A stretch of DNA of 64,000 nucleotides from JALSRK01 sp964461995 (GTDB taxonomy: Bacteria > Acidobacteriota > Terriglobia > Bryobacterales > Bryobacteraceae): NCBI GenBank assembly GCA_964461995.1, contig CAYWXL010000006.1, positions 49,781 to 113,780 of the forward strand. Reading direction: 5' to 3'. Below are positions 26,116 to 36,075 of the stretch, piece after piece. Position 1 is the first letter of the stretch. Every line of letters begins with the position of its first letter. A model generated the notes under the pieces. That model had not been told where the DNA came from and did no database searches. It worked only from the letters and a program-made list of their open reading frames with translations. The translations under genes were made by a program, and so were the position numbers.

Positions 26116-27459
26116 ATGATGAACCGCCGCGGGTTCTTGTCGGCCTTGGCCGGCGGCGCTCTGGCTGTGCGCCGGCCCGGTCACTCGCTGACGAAGCCGA
26201 ATATCGTGATTTTTCTCGCCGATGACCTGGGGTACGGGGACCTCGGCTGTACTGGATGTGCCGACATTCACACGCCGAACATCGACCGGCTGGCGGCCGA
26301 AGGCGTCCGCTTCTCCCATGCTTACGCCAACGCTCCCGTCTGTACGCCCACCCGTGTGGCTCTGTTGACCGGCCGCTATCAACAGCGGTCAGGTCTCAGC
26401 CGTGTTATCTACGTGCGGGAACGCAACCTCGGCCTGAGCCTGGACGCCCTCCTGCTGCCGGAGGTTCTGAAACCCCACGGTTACGCTACAGCCCTGATTG
26501 GCAAATGGCATCTCGGGTTTCCAAAGAGGTACTTCCCGACCCGGCAGGGCTTCGACGAGTTCCGAGGTCATCTGGCTGGCAACATCGACTACTTCGCTCA
26601 TACGGACCGGCTCGGGAATCACGATCTCTGGCGTAACGAGAAGCCTTGGCGCGACCCGCGGTACATGACGTGGCTGATCGCCGACGAGGCGGTCTCCTTC
26701 ATTAGCCGCAATGCAGGCCGTCCGTTTTTTCTCTATCTGCCTTTCAATGCGCCTCACGACCCGTTCCAAGGCCCCGGCGATCGCGCCACCGCAGGCAATC
26801 CTGAGATCACCCGCAAGCGCAACCGCACGCGCGCCGTGTACCGGACCATGGTGGAAGCGCTGGACGAGGCCGTGGGCCGAGTGATGAGGCATCTGAAACA
26901 GTGCGGGCTCGATGACCGCACTGCTTGTTTCTTCATGAGCGACAATGGGGGGTTGCGCGGCATCGCCCGCAATGCGCCGTTCCGGGGGTACAAGACGACG
27001 CTGTGGGAAGGCGGGATCCGGACGCCGTTGATCGCCCGTTGGCCAGGACGCTTTCCCGCAGGGCGGGTGGTGGATGACGTGGCGGCGGGTATGGACCTGT
27101 TCCCGACGGCGCTTGAAATCGCCGGCGCCCGGGCGCCGTCCGGACATGAGCTGGACGGGGTGAGCCTCGTCGATGTCTGCCGCGGCGCCGGCCGCCTGAG
27201 CCGGGAGGCGGTCTTCTTCCACTACCGGGACCCCCGCAACAGAGTCGCTCAGCGGGCCATGGTTTCCGGGGGGTGGAAGTACCTGCGCCGCCCGGACGGG
27301 GGCGAGCATCTATTTCACATCGAAGAAGATCCGGGGGAATCCCGAGACCTGGCCGCGGTCGAGCGGGAGCGGATGGGCCGGATGAAACGGCGCTATCAGG
27401 AGTGGCTAGAAGATGTGCGCCGCGGCGCGCCGCCGGAGCCTCCACCGCCCAGGATATGA
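26116..27459 (+). CDS. Sulfatase with twin-arginine signal
   Basis: A 447-aa type I sulfatase. The N-terminus NRRGFLSALAGGALA is a Tat-type signal, so it is probably exported folded. Formylglycine precursor C76 lies in CTPTR (CxPxR); metal ligands are in VIFLADDLGYGDLGC and MSDNGG. Its core is arylsulfatase A-like, distinct from the iduronate-sulfatase-like enzyme at 17641. It follows the D-aminoacylase gene closely, and a methyltransferase starts 4 bp after its stop. A weak -10-like TAAAAC ends 6 nt before ATG 26116. The sulfate-ester substrate is unknown. Confidence 0.9.
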   Translation: MMNRRGFLSALAGGALAVRRPGHSLTKPNIVIFLADDLGYGDLGCTGCADIHTPNIDRLAAEGVRFSHAYANAPVCTPTRVALLTGRYQQRSGLSRVIYVRERNLGLSLDALLLPEVLKPHGYATALIGKWHLGFPKRYFPTRQGFDEFRGHLAGNIDYFAHTDRLGNHDLWRNEKPWRDPRYMTWLIADEAVSFISRNAGRPFFLYLPFNAPHDPFQGPGDRATAGNPEITRKRNRTRAVYRTMVEALDEAVGRVMRHLKQCGLDDRTACFFMSDNGGLRGIARNAPFRGYKTTLWEGGIRTPLIARWPGRFPAGRVVDDVAAGMDLFPTALEIAGARAPSGHELDGVSLVDVCRGAGRLSREAVFFHYRDPRNRVAQRAMVSGGWKYLRRPDGGEHLFHIEEDPGESRDLAAVERERMGRMKRRYQEWLEDVRRGAPPEPPPPRI

Positions 27460-27463
27460 AGCG

Positions 27464-28288
27464 ATGGGTGTCAGCGCAGAGAAAGAGCGGGCGTTCTTCG
27501 ACCGGGCGTATGCCCAGCACCTCGGGCGTCCCGACCACGAGCTGGTCGTGGACCGCCGGACGATGCTGGCGGCCCTCAACGATCCGGCTCAAACAATCTG
27601 GGAACGCCGCCTGCTTTACCTGCGCGTCTGGGAAGAGCTGATGAGCGTTCCGCCCAGCGGTCTCCGCGTCCTTGATTTCGGGTGCGGCGCCGGGGACTGG
27701 GGCGTCCTGCTGGCCACCGAGGGGGCTTTTGTCACGCTGCTCGACCTTTCGCCGGCGGCAGTCGAGTTGGGGCTGCGGCGGGCCCGGGCGAGCGGCGTCG
27801 GGGACCGGGTCCGGGGCGTCGCTCGCGACGGCAGCAGCCTGGAGTGCTTTTCCGACGGCGAGTTCGACCTGGTCTTCGGCAGCGCGGCACTGCACCATGT
27901 CCTGAAATACGGGCCGGCCGTGGAGGAACTGGTGCGGGTGCTCAAGCCGGGCGGCCGGCTTATCTTGGCCGAGACGCTGGGCAACAACGCCCTGCTGAAC
28001 GCCGCGCGCCGGATCCGCGCCTGGCTCGCACGCGAGGAGGAGGCTCAGGGCGAAGGGATCCTCATCAGCGACCGCGAGATCGAGCTGCTCCGGAGCCGCT
28101 TCCGCCAGGTGGACGTCTATCCTCTGAACTTGTTGGCGATGGCCAAGCGCCTGTTCCGTGGACGTTTTACGTGGCGGGGAGTGCGGGCGATGCTTCGGGC
28201 CCTCGAGGCCGCCGACCGGGCGCTGCTGGCCCGGTTTCCCCGCTTGCAGCGGTATTGCGGCGAGGCTGTGATCGTGGCCGTCAGGTGA
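27464..28288 (+). CDS. Class I SAM-dependent methyltransferase
   Basis: A 274-aa methyltransferase with motif I VLDFGCGAGDWGVLLA, motif II-like TLLDLSPAAVELG, and VFGSAALHHVLKYGPAVEELVRVLKPGGRLILAE, typical of the methyltransferase 11 group (UbiE/Coq5-like and natural-product enzymes). ATG 27464 is chosen because it lies just after the sulfatase stop; the upstream continuation would overlap the sulfatase by ~45 bp. An AGGA lies ~9 nt upstream. The substrate is unknown; the C-terminal ~90 residues are basic. Confidence 0.82.
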   Translation: MGVSAEKERAFFDRAYAQHLGRPDHELVVDRRTMLAALNDPAQTIWERRLLYLRVWEELMSVPPSGLRVLDFGCGAGDWGVLLATEGAFVTLLDLSPAAVELGLRRARASGVGDRVRGVARDGSSLECFSDGEFDLVFGSAALHHVLKYGPAVEELVRVLKPGGRLILAETLGNNALLNAARRIRAWLAREEEAQGEGILISDREIELLRSRFRQVDVYPLNLLAMAKRLFRGRFTWRGVRAMLRALEAADRALLARFPRLQRYCGEAVIVAVR

Positions 28289-28336
28289 ACGATTCCGGCG
28301 GGCGGCCTTGGGCGGCCGGAACCGGCTGGAGCCGCC

Positions 28337-28810
28337 TCACCCGTTTTCGCGGCTCAAAACGAAGTCCACCTCGTAGATCCGGTACGGGGCGGAACGCATG
28401 CCGAGCCTCTCGTAGGCTGACTGCGCCCGCTGGTTCTCCTTTTCCACGTACAAACGAAGGCCGCAAACCCGGTTGTCGGAACGCGCGCGGCGCATGACCT
28501 CCGAATAAAGCTTACGGAACACGCCACGGGAGCGATATTCCGGATCCACGTAGACGCTTTGAATCCACCAGAAATATCCGTTCCGCCAGTCGCTCCATTC
28601 GAAGGTCACCAGGAGCTGTCCCACGACGCGCCCCTGCGTTTCAGCCACCAGATAGAAACCTTTGGCGGGATCCGCCAACACCGCTTCGACGCCTGCCGCC
28701 ACCCTAGCCGGGTCGAGACGGATTCCTTCGGTTTCCTCGGCCATGGCCGCATTGAATCGCGCGATAATATCTCTGTCAGCCTGGCGGGCGCGGCGCACGG
28801 TAACTTCCAC
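28337..28810 (-). CDS. GNAT-family N-acetyltransferase
   Basis: A 157-aa acetyltransferase. The acetyl-CoA motif is SVYVDPEYRSRGVFRKLYSEVMRRA and the C-terminal motif B is YVEKENQRAQSAYERLGM. A GTG at 28810 starts the frame, with GGGAGG 8 nt upstream. It is convergent with the methyltransferase gene and divergent from uppS. The substrate (amino acid, antibiotic or protein amine) cannot be read from the sequence. Confidence 0.85.
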   Translation of the reverse strand: MEVTVRRARQADRDIIARFNAAMAEETEGIRLDPARVAAGVEAVLADPAKGFYLVAETQGRVVGQLLVTFEWSDWRNGYFWWIQSVYVDPEYRSRGVFRKLYSEVMRRARSDNRVCGLRLYVEKENQRAQSAYERLGMRSAPYRIYEVDFVLSRENG

Positions 28811-28887
28811 TCGAGCAACCTCCCGTATTGGATAACCGTCAGGTGGACCGCGGTGAAACTGGCAGTGTACTATAGGGAATCGGCTCC

Positions 28888-29720
<833 letters not shown>

Positions 29721-29724
<4 letters not shown>

Positions 29725-30488
29725 AGCGGGTCGTCACCGCCGCCCTCCTGATCCCGCCTGTCCTTTACCTGGTGTTTGCGGCGCCTCCGCCGGCGGCGGT
29801 CGCGGCGGCCGTTGTGGTGGCCGGTCTTTGTTTCTACGAGTACGCCGGGCTGCTCCGGGGTTATGGGATAGACGGCGTGGGCCCGGTGGCCTACGCGGCG
29901 GGACTGCTGGTTTTGCTGGTTCCGGGCGCTGGTCTCGCTCTGATCGTGGGGATAGCGCTGGCCGTGTTCGCTCTTGCGCTGCGTCGGGAAAACGTACGTC
30001 TCATCCTGCCCCGGGCCGCCGGAGTCACCTTCGGCATCATTTATATATTCGGCGCTTGGCGTGCGGGGATCGAACTGCGCTATCTCAGCCCCCACTGGCT
30101 TCTCTTCGCCCTGGTCGTCAACTGGGTCGGCGACACCGCGGCCTACTATGCGGGGAGGACGTTTGGCAAGCGCCGGCTGGCGCCGGTTCTTAGTCCGAAG
30201 AAGACCTGGGAGGGGACGGTCGCTTCGGCGCTCGCGGCGGCTGCTTTCGGGATGCTCTACCTGGGGCGCCTGCCCATCGGCATGCCTTGGTGGGAAATCC
30301 TCGCGTTGTCGCTGGCCGCCAACGCGGCTGGACAAATCGGGGACCTGGCTGAGTCGGCAATCAAGCGGGGCGCGGGCGTGAAGGACAGCGGACGGTGGTT
30401 GCCGGGCCATGGCGGCTGGCTCGACCGGCTCGATGGGTGCCTCTTTTCGTTTCCAGTGGTCTACGTTTGGGTCGCCAGGCCGTGGTAA
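29721..30488 (+). CDS. cdsA: Phosphatidate cytidylyltransferase
   Basis: An integral-membrane enzyme making CDP-diacylglycerol from phosphatidate and CTP. It is mostly hydrophobic (about seven helices) and carries the C-terminal CdsA signature SAIKRGAGVKDSGRWLPGHGGWLDRLDG and the preceding LSPKKTWEGTVAS. At 255 aa it is normal. Its start overlaps the uppS stop. Its product is the substrate for PssA encoded at 39725, so the window covers several steps from phosphatidate to phosphatidylethanolamine. Confidence 0.95.
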
Positions 30489-30581
30489 CTTGTTAACCCA
30501 GCAATACGTTAATGGTTGTGGCCGAGCCTGGCCCGCGGTTGCAGACAGAGCTCAGAGGGCGGCTATGGGCCAGCCGCGCTG

Positions 30582-30590
30582 TGCTATACT
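30582..30590 (+). promoter_or_regulatory. Extended -10 promoter of tRNA-Val
   Basis: TG-C-TATACT is an extended -10 element, ending 22 bp before the tRNA. The -35 position is poor, as expected when the TGn extension substitutes. Confidence 0.55.
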
Positions 30591-30612
30591 TTTCCCAGAA
30601 ACCGTCTGCAAA

Positions 30613-30689
30613 GGGCTCGTAGCTCAGTTGGTTAGAGCGCTACCTTGACACGGTAGAGGTCAGGCGTTCGAGTCGCCTCGAGCCCACCA
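30613..30689 (+). tRNA. tRNA-Val (anticodon GAC)
   Basis: A complete 77-nt cloverleaf with encoded CCA. The acceptor stem pairs GGGCTCG with CGAGCCC; the D-arm is AGCTCAGTTGGTTAGAGC; the anticodon stem CTACC/GGTAG encloses loop TTGACAC with anticodon GAC; the T-arm is GGCGTTCGAGTCGCC. It follows cdsA by 124 bp. Confidence 0.97.
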
Positions 30690-30964
30690 TTTCCCTTTTC
30701 AAGACTCTTCGCCAGAAGGGGGTGGCCCCCGAACTCTAAAACGATTCCTGCATGTCGGGGCTTTGCCTGCATCCAGGGCCAGCCGAAGTTTTCGCCCTGG
30801 TTCCTCGGTTTGCAGCGAAACGTGTGCTCGAGGCTTCCGGCGTGCGAACTGCACGGGAAGACATCCGCCCGCGCCGTCAATGTGTCGGTTGCCGAGTTCG
30901 AGTCCTCGGGCGACGAGCGCCTCCGCCACGGTTATTATGATGAGGAGCTGCCGAGGATACGCAT
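30690..30964. other. Intergenic region between tRNA-Val and the acyl-CoA synthetase
   Basis: About 275 bp without a supported gene. It contains an inverted repeat CCAGGGC-N14-GCCCTGG (30773-30800) without a T-run, and a TATTAT hexamer (30933-30938) that could be a -10 box for the downstream gene. A T-arm-like match near 30900 has no matching acceptor stem. Confidence 0.35.
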
Positions 30965-32479
30965 GTGAATCTGGCCGACTTGTTTGCAGGATCGCTTGTC
31001 AACCGGGGGGCCGAAGCCGGTTTGGAATTCGCCGGCCGCGAGTACAGCTTCGCCGAACTCGACCGCCGCAGCAGCCGCCTCGCGCACCGTTGGCTCGAGG
31101 ACGGCTTCCGCCCAGGCGACCGGATCGCCGTCTACCTCAAGAACTGTGTCGAGCTGATCGACGCGTACCTGGCGGCGGTGAAGATCGGCCTCATCTTCAC
31201 CCCGATCAACATCCTGTACCGCGAACGGGAGATCGCCTACATCTTGGAGGACGCCGAGCCGCGGGGAATCGTCGTCAGCCGAGAAGACGAGAAGCTGGTG
31301 CTGCCAGGGTTGCAGCGGTTGCATGAGCCGCATCTCTATTTCGTCGAAGACTTCTACGGCATGCTCCGGGACTGTCCCAGCGATCCGCCGCCCTGCCCGG
31401 CGGACGCCGATACGGTCGCCGCGCTCATCTACACCTCCGGGACCACCGGGCGGCCCAAGGGGGCCATGCTCACTCACGGGAACTTCGCCGCCAACGCCCG
31501 CAATCTGATCGAGAGCTGGCGCATCACCGCCGAGGACCGCCTGCTGCTGGCCCTGCCTCTGTTCCACGTCCACGGCCTGGGCAACGGACTGCACACCTGG
31601 CTGGCGACGGGCTACCGGCTCCGGCTGCTGGAGCGATTTCGCAAGGAGACCATTCTGGACGAGTTCCTCGATTTCCGTCCCACGGTCTTTTTCGGCGTGC
31701 CGACGATGTACGAACGCCTGCTGGCGGCGCCGCCGGAAACCGCCCGCCGGATCGGCGCCTTCATGAGGCTCTTCGTCTCCGGTTCCGCCGCCCTGCCGGC
31801 GCGCACCCTGCAACGTTTCTCGGAGCTGTACGGCCACGTGATCCTGGAGCGCTACGGGATGACCGAGACGCTCATGAATCTGTCGAACCCGTATGAAGGC
31901 GAGCGGCGGCCGGGATCCGTTGGGCTGCCGCTGCCGGGGGTCTCGATCCGGCTGGGCGATCCCGAAACGGGGGCGGCCGGCGAAGAGCGGGACTCGGGCG
32001 AGATTCAGATCAAAGGACCCAACGTCTTCGCGGGCTATTGGCGCCGGGCGGAAGCTACCAAGGAGGCCTTCACCGAAGACGGCTGGTTCCGCTCGGGCGA
32101 TCTGGCAGTTCGCTCGGCCGATGGCTACTACACGTTGCAGGGGCGGCGGACGGAGCTGATCATCACCGGCGGTTTCAACGTCTATCCCCGGGAGATCGAA
32201 GAGTTCCTCGAGGAGCAGCCCGAGGTGGCCGAAGCGGCGGTGGCGGGGGCGCCGGATCCGGTGAAAGGCGAGGTTCCGGTGGCGTTTTTGGTGCCTGCGG
32301 GAAGCGCGCGGCCCGAACCGGAGGAGCTCGAACGGCGGTGCCGGGAGCACTTGGCGTCCTTCAAGGCGCCGCGGCGTTTCCTCTGGGTCGAAGAGCTGCC
32401 GCGCAACGCGCTGGGCAAGATCCAGCGCCACCGGCTGCCGGTCCCGGGAGCCCCGGCCGGCAAGACGAACGGAAACTGA
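30965..32479 (+). CDS. AMP-dependent acyl-CoA synthetase, MatB (malonyl-CoA synthetase)-like
   Basis: An ANL-superfamily adenylate-forming enzyme of 504 aa. The P-loop-like AALIYTSGTTGRPKGAMLTHGN, the motif ERYGMTETLMNLSNPYEGERRPGSVG, GWFRSGDLA and the C-terminal catalytic Lys segment ELPRNALGKIQRHRL are present. LFHVHGLGN and MTETLMNLSNPY are especially like malonyl-CoA synthetase MatB, so malonate or a related small dicarboxylate is a reasonable substrate; a medium-chain acid is an alternative. GTG 30965 is preceded by AGGA at 7 nt. A small membrane protein and a sodium:solute symporter follow, which could import the organic acid (inference). Confidence 0.85.
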   Translation: MNLADLFAGSLVNRGAEAGLEFAGREYSFAELDRRSSRLAHRWLEDGFRPGDRIAVYLKNCVELIDAYLAAVKIGLIFTPINILYREREIAYILEDAEPRGIVVSREDEKLVLPGLQRLHEPHLYFVEDFYGMLRDCPSDPPPCPADADTVAALIYTSGTTGRPKGAMLTHGNFAANARNLIESWRITAEDRLLLALPLFHVHGLGNGLHTWLATGYRLRLLERFRKETILDEFLDFRPTVFFGVPTMYERLLAAPPETARRIGAFMRLFVSGSAALPARTLQRFSELYGHVILERYGMTETLMNLSNPYEGERRPGSVGLPLPGVSIRLGDPETGAAGEERDSGEIQIKGPNVFAGYWRRAEATKEAFTEDGWFRSGDLAVRSADGYYTLQGRRTELIITGGFNVYPREIEEFLEEQPEVAEAAVAGAPDPVKGEVPVAFLVPAGSARPEPEELERRCREHLASFKAPRRFLWVEELPRNALGKIQRHRLPVPGAPAGKTNGN

Positions 32480-32560
32480 GGAGGCAACTACGGCATCGGA
32501 GCGCGGCGCCCTGAGTCCGGCTCTACGGGTCCGCGCCCGGCAACCGGGGAGGAGAAGCTC

Positions 32561-32704
32561 ATGGACTTTCTCACGGCGGCGGCATATGCGGCCATCCTCG
32601 TCCTGGTGATCGTGAATGCGCTCATCGTGCGCCGGATGAAGATCGTCATTCGCGGAGAAGACGAGGCGCCGCCCCCGGCGAAGGAGGGCGCAGAAGGCGA
32701 ATGA
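32561..32704 (+). CDS. Small membrane protein linked to symporter (47 aa)
   Basis: A short gene with a strong GGGGAGGAG ribosome binding site encodes 47 residues: one membrane helix (AAAYAAILVLVIVNALIV), a basic patch RRMKIVIR, and an acidic C-terminal tail. Its stop overlaps the start of the sodium:solute symporter gene (ATGA, 32701-32704), so the pair is probably translationally coupled. Similar one-helix subunits accompany some sodium symporters, so an accessory role is likely. The reading frame, ribosome site and overlap make it a convincing gene despite its size. Confidence 0.75.
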   Translation: MDFLTAAAYAAILVLVIVNALIVRRMKIVIRGEDEAPPPAKEGAEGE

Positions 32705-34266
32705 CCCTCCTCACCGACCACTGGCTGATCCTGCTCATGACCGCCGTCTATCTGGGCGTTTGCCTGGGCATCGGCTGGTACTTCCGCCTCCGGGCGTCGA
32801 AGGGAGTGAGCGAATACTACGTGGCCCGGCGGGAGGTTCCCGGCTGGGTGGTCTCGCTCGCCTTCTTTTCCACCTTCGCGAGCACGAACACATATATCGG
32901 GCAGGCGGGAGAGGCCTTCGCCGCCGGGCTGAGCTGGGCCTGGGTGGGCGTCTTCTGGACGGCCTTTTGCATGATCTCGTGGCTGCTGCTCGGGCCGCGC
33001 CTGCGCAACCAGACGGCCGGGCTGAAGTCGGTGACCATTCCGGACTACTTCGAGTTCCGCTACCGGAGCTCGCTGGCGCGGGCGACGCGCATCCTCTCGG
33101 GGACCGCCATCCTGTTCGCCACGGTCTGGTACATGGCCGGCATTGCCAAGGGCTGCGCCCACCTGCTCGTCTCGGTGATGGACCTCCCCTACGTCTGGGG
33201 CGCCTTCGCCCTGATCGCCTTCACCTGCATCTACACCGTCATGGGCGGCATGTACAGCGTGCTGTGGACCGACGCCATCCAAGGGATCATGATCTTCGCC
33301 GTGGCCATCATCATGGTCACGCTTCCCTTCATCTATGCCGGGGGGCCGGCCGAACTCATGGCGCGCATCTCGGACATCGACCACGTCAGCCGCACCGGCG
33401 AGCCGATCGGAAACGGGCTGGTCACCTTCGCATCGCTGGTCTCGTTCACCTACATCCTCGGCATCGGCCTGGCCGTGGGCATGAAGCAGATCGCCGAACC
33501 GCGTTGTCTGGTGCGGTTCTACTCGGTGGACAACGCCCGCGGCATGCGCTTCGCCATGATCTGGACGCCGGTGTTCCTGGGGATTTCGCTGCTCTGCGTG
33601 ATGGGGCTGGGCGCTCTGGTTCACGGCATGGCCACCCGGGAAGAGGCGGCCTATCTGGTCCAGAACACCGATGAGGTCGTCGGCTTCATGTTGGCGAAGT
33701 TCGACAACCAGGTGGTGAGCGGGCTGTGCATCACCGGCCTGTTCGCCGCCGGGATGAGCTCGCTCGCCTCGGCGATGCTGGTGGTAGGGACGGTCCTGGT
33801 GAACGACGTCTGGAACGCCTGGAGGCCGATGCGCCGGCAGAGCATCGTGCCGCGGACGAAGGCGGCCATCGTCGCCTACTCGGCCTTCGTCTTCCTGGTG
33901 ACGGTCTACCCGCCGGCGGGCATCGTAGAGCTGACCAGCTTCGCCGGAGCCATCTTCGCCGCTAGCTTCTTCCCGGCGGTCTTCGGCGGCCTCTACCTGC
34001 GCTGGGGGACGGGCCACGGAGCCTTCTGGTCGATGCTGATCGGCGTCGTGAGCTGTCTCGTCTGGCGATTCGGCCTTCGCTTCCGCTTCGAGAAGCTCCA
34101 TGACGTCCACGAAATCATCCCGTCGTTCCTTGTTTCCCTGCTGGCCTACTTTCTGATCAGCCGCCTCACGGCCGACAAACTCCCTCCCAAAGGACACTTG
34201 GACCGCCTCTTCGGCGCTCCGCGGACGGCCCCGGCCGGCGGGGTGCGTCCGACCCGCGGCGGCTGA
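32701..34266 (+). CDS. Sodium:solute symporter (SSS family)
   Basis: A 521-aa inner-membrane transporter with about thirteen hydrophobic helices. GVSEYYVARREVPGWVVSLAFFSTFASTNTYIGQAGEAF is the typical SSS N-terminal region and ISGLF-like segments (VSGLCITGLFAAGMSSLASAMLVVGTVLVNDVW) carry the sodium-site helix. Substrates of this family range from sugars to organic acids, proline and pantothenate. The upstream acyl-CoA synthetase and small accessory protein suggest an organic acid, but this is inference from context. Confidence 0.9.
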   Translation: MTLLTDHWLILLMTAVYLGVCLGIGWYFRLRASKGVSEYYVARREVPGWVVSLAFFSTFASTNTYIGQAGEAFAAGLSWAWVGVFWTAFCMISWLLLGPRLRNQTAGLKSVTIPDYFEFRYRSSLARATRILSGTAILFATVWYMAGIAKGCAHLLVSVMDLPYVWGAFALIAFTCIYTVMGGMYSVLWTDAIQGIMIFAVAIIMVTLPFIYAGGPAELMARISDIDHVSRTGEPIGNGLVTFASLVSFTYILGIGLAVGMKQIAEPRCLVRFYSVDNARGMRFAMIWTPVFLGISLLCVMGLGALVHGMATREEAAYLVQNTDEVVGFMLAKFDNQVVSGLCITGLFAAGMSSLASAMLVVGTVLVNDVWNAWRPMRRQSIVPRTKAAIVAYSAFVFLVTVYPPAGIVELTSFAGAIFAASFFPAVFGGLYLRWGTGHGAFWSMLIGVVSCLVWRFGLRFRFEKLHDVHEIIPSFLVSLLAYFLISRLTADKLPPKGHLDRLFGAPRTAPAGGVRPTRGG

Positions 34267-34401
34267 CCGCCTGCCCGAAGCGGCTCGCCATGGTGGAAGC
34301 CGACTGGTTCCGCGGCTCCCCGGGCGGAGGCGGCGCCCCGGCTTCAGCCCAGGAGCCGCGAAGGAGCGGCGGGCTGCGGCAGCGGAGCCCGGCCGGCATG
34401 C

Positions 34402-34407
34402 TATAAC
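34402..34407 (+). promoter_or_regulatory. -10-like box 6 nt before the CRTAC1 start (leaderless candidate)
   Basis: TATAAC is followed by six nucleotides and then GTG 34414; no Shine-Dalgarno sequence is present in between. Confidence 0.4.
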
Positions 34408-34413
34408 AGCGGT

Positions 34414-36063
34414 GTGAGGGGGTTGGCGCTCGCATCGGCGGTCCTGTTGGTCAGCTTTGGGGTTCTTCGCAGTACGGAGAACGAACCGGCGGCCGATCCG
34501 ATTCGTTTCCGCAACGTGGCCCACGTGGCCGGCGTGGACTTCGTTCTCGACAACTCCCCAACGCCTGAGAAGCACATGATCGAGACGATGCCGGGCGGCA
34601 TCGCCACGCTCGACTACAACAACGACGGCCTCACCGACATCTTCTTCACTAACGGGGCGAAGCTGCCGTCGCTCAAGAAGGAAGAGCCCCGCTTCTACAA
34701 CCGCCTGTACCGCAACGACGGCAATATGAAGTTCACCGACGTCACCGAGGAAGCGGGGGTCAAGGGCGAGGGCTACTCCCAGGGCGCCGCCGTAGGCGAT
34801 TTCGATAACGACGGCTGGGTGGACATCTTCGTCGCCGGCGTCTACGCCAACATCCTCTACCGCAACCTGGGCAACGGCAAGTTCGAGGACGTCACCAAGA
34901 AGGCCGGCATCCACAGCAAGCTGTGGGCCGTGGCGCCGGGCTTCTTCGACTACGACAACGACGGAGACCTGGACCTGTGGGTGTCGAACTACTCCAAGTG
35001 GGACCTGGACTACGACCCCGTCTGCGGCGACCCCGTCCGCAACCTCCGCGTCTACTGCCACCCGAAATACTACGAGCCGCTGCCGAACACCCTGTTCCGC
35101 AACAACGGCGACGGCACCTTCACCGACGTCACCGAGGAGGCCGGACTCGCCGAGCACCGGGGCCGCGGCATGAGCGTCGGCTTCCTGGACTACGACGGCG
35201 ACGGCTTTACCGACGTCTTCATCACCAACGACAATCTGCCCAACTTCCTCTTCCACAACAACGGCGACGGCACATTTTCCGAAGAGGGCCTGTGGGCCGG
35301 CGTCGCGCTGCGGGACCATGGCAAGCCCGTGGCCAGCATGGGCACCGACGTCCGAGACTTCGACAACGACGGCCAGGCCGACATCGTCGTCACGGCCTTG
35401 GCCGGCGAAACTTTTCCTCTCTTCCGCAACCGCGGGGACGGGTCGTTCGAGGACGTCACCTATCGCAGCGGCATGGCCGCCGCCAGTGTGGAGCGCAGCG
35501 GCTGGGGGCTCGGCTTCATCGATTTCAACAATGACGGCTGGAAGGACTTCTTCTCAGCCAACTCCCACGCCAATGACCGCATCGAGATGTTCGAGGCCAC
35601 CCGCTACCGGCAGCCGAACAGCGTAATGGCGAACGTCAGGGGCAAGTTCCGCAACGTCTCCGCCGAAGCCGGTCCCGATTTCCAGAAGCCGGGCAACCAC
35701 CGTGGCAACGCCTTCGCGGACTTCAACGGCGACGGCAAGATCGACATCGTCGTCAGCCGCCTCGGCGAGCCGGCCGAGCTCTGGGAGAATGTCAGCCCGA
35801 CCGAGAACCACTGGATCATCCTTCGGCTGAAAGGCACGAAGTCGAACCGGGACGGCATCGGTGCCGTCGTCCGCATCGGCAAGCAGTGGAACGTCATGAA
35901 CACCGCCGTCGGCTACGCTTCGGCCAGCTACTACGGGGTGCACTTCGGCCTCGGCAAAATGGACCGGATCCCGGAGATCGAAATCCGCTGGCCCAGCGGG
36001 ACGGTGCAGAAACTCACCGATGTAGCTGCCGATCAGGTTTTGCTCGTCGAAGAGCCGGAGTAA
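34414..36063 (+). CDS. Secreted CRTAC1-family protein (FG-GAP/VCBS repeats plus ASPIC/UnbV)
   Basis: A 549-aa exported protein. After an N-terminal signal (LALASAVLLVSFGVLRS) come repeated calcium-binding blades of FG-GAP/VCBS type, each with a D-x-D/N-x-D-G motif (for example DYNNDGLTDIF, DFDNDGWVDIF, DYDNDGDLDLW, DYDGDGFTDVF, DFNGDGKIDIV), giving a beta-propeller. The C-terminus (HWIILRLKGTKSNRDGIGAVV to IRWPSGTVQKL) is the ASPIC/UnbV domain. Such proteins are abundant in Acidobacteriota and Planctomycetota; their function is not established, with surface binding suggested. It is transcribed alone. Confidence 0.9.
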   Translation: MRGLALASAVLLVSFGVLRSTENEPAADPIRFRNVAHVAGVDFVLDNSPTPEKHMIETMPGGIATLDYNNDGLTDIFFTNGAKLPSLKKEEPRFYNRLYRNDGNMKFTDVTEEAGVKGEGYSQGAAVGDFDNDGWVDIFVAGVYANILYRNLGNGKFEDVTKKAGIHSKLWAVAPGFFDYDNDGDLDLWVSNYSKWDLDYDPVCGDPVRNLRVYCHPKYYEPLPNTLFRNNGDGTFTDVTEEAGLAEHRGRGMSVGFLDYDGDGFTDVFITNDNLPNFLFHNNGDGTFSEEGLWAGVALRDHGKPVASMGTDVRDFDNDGQADIVVTALAGETFPLFRNRGDGSFEDVTYRSGMAAASVERSGWGLGFIDFNNDGWKDFFSANSHANDRIEMFEATRYRQPNSVMANVRGKFRNVSAEAGPDFQKPGNHRGNAFADFNGDGKIDIVVSRLGEPAELWENVSPTENHWIILRLKGTKSNRDGIGAVVRIGKQWNVMNTAVGYASASYYGVHFGLGKMDRIPEIEIRWPSGTVQKLTDVAADQVLLVEEPE

Positions 36064-36075
36064 CGCCCCGGGCGG

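Noticed and set aside
30885..30920. A tRNA T-arm-like match (GTTCGAGTCC) after tRNA-Val
   Set aside because: The stem-loop has an eight-base loop rather than seven, and no acceptor, D or anticodon arms can be formed around it.
32488..35319. A 943-codon open frame antisense to the symporter and CRTAC1 genes
   Set aside because: High GC at third positions keeps the opposite strand open. The translation is low-complexity, rich in His, Val, Gly and Arg, with no domain, while the plus-strand genes have clear family motifs.
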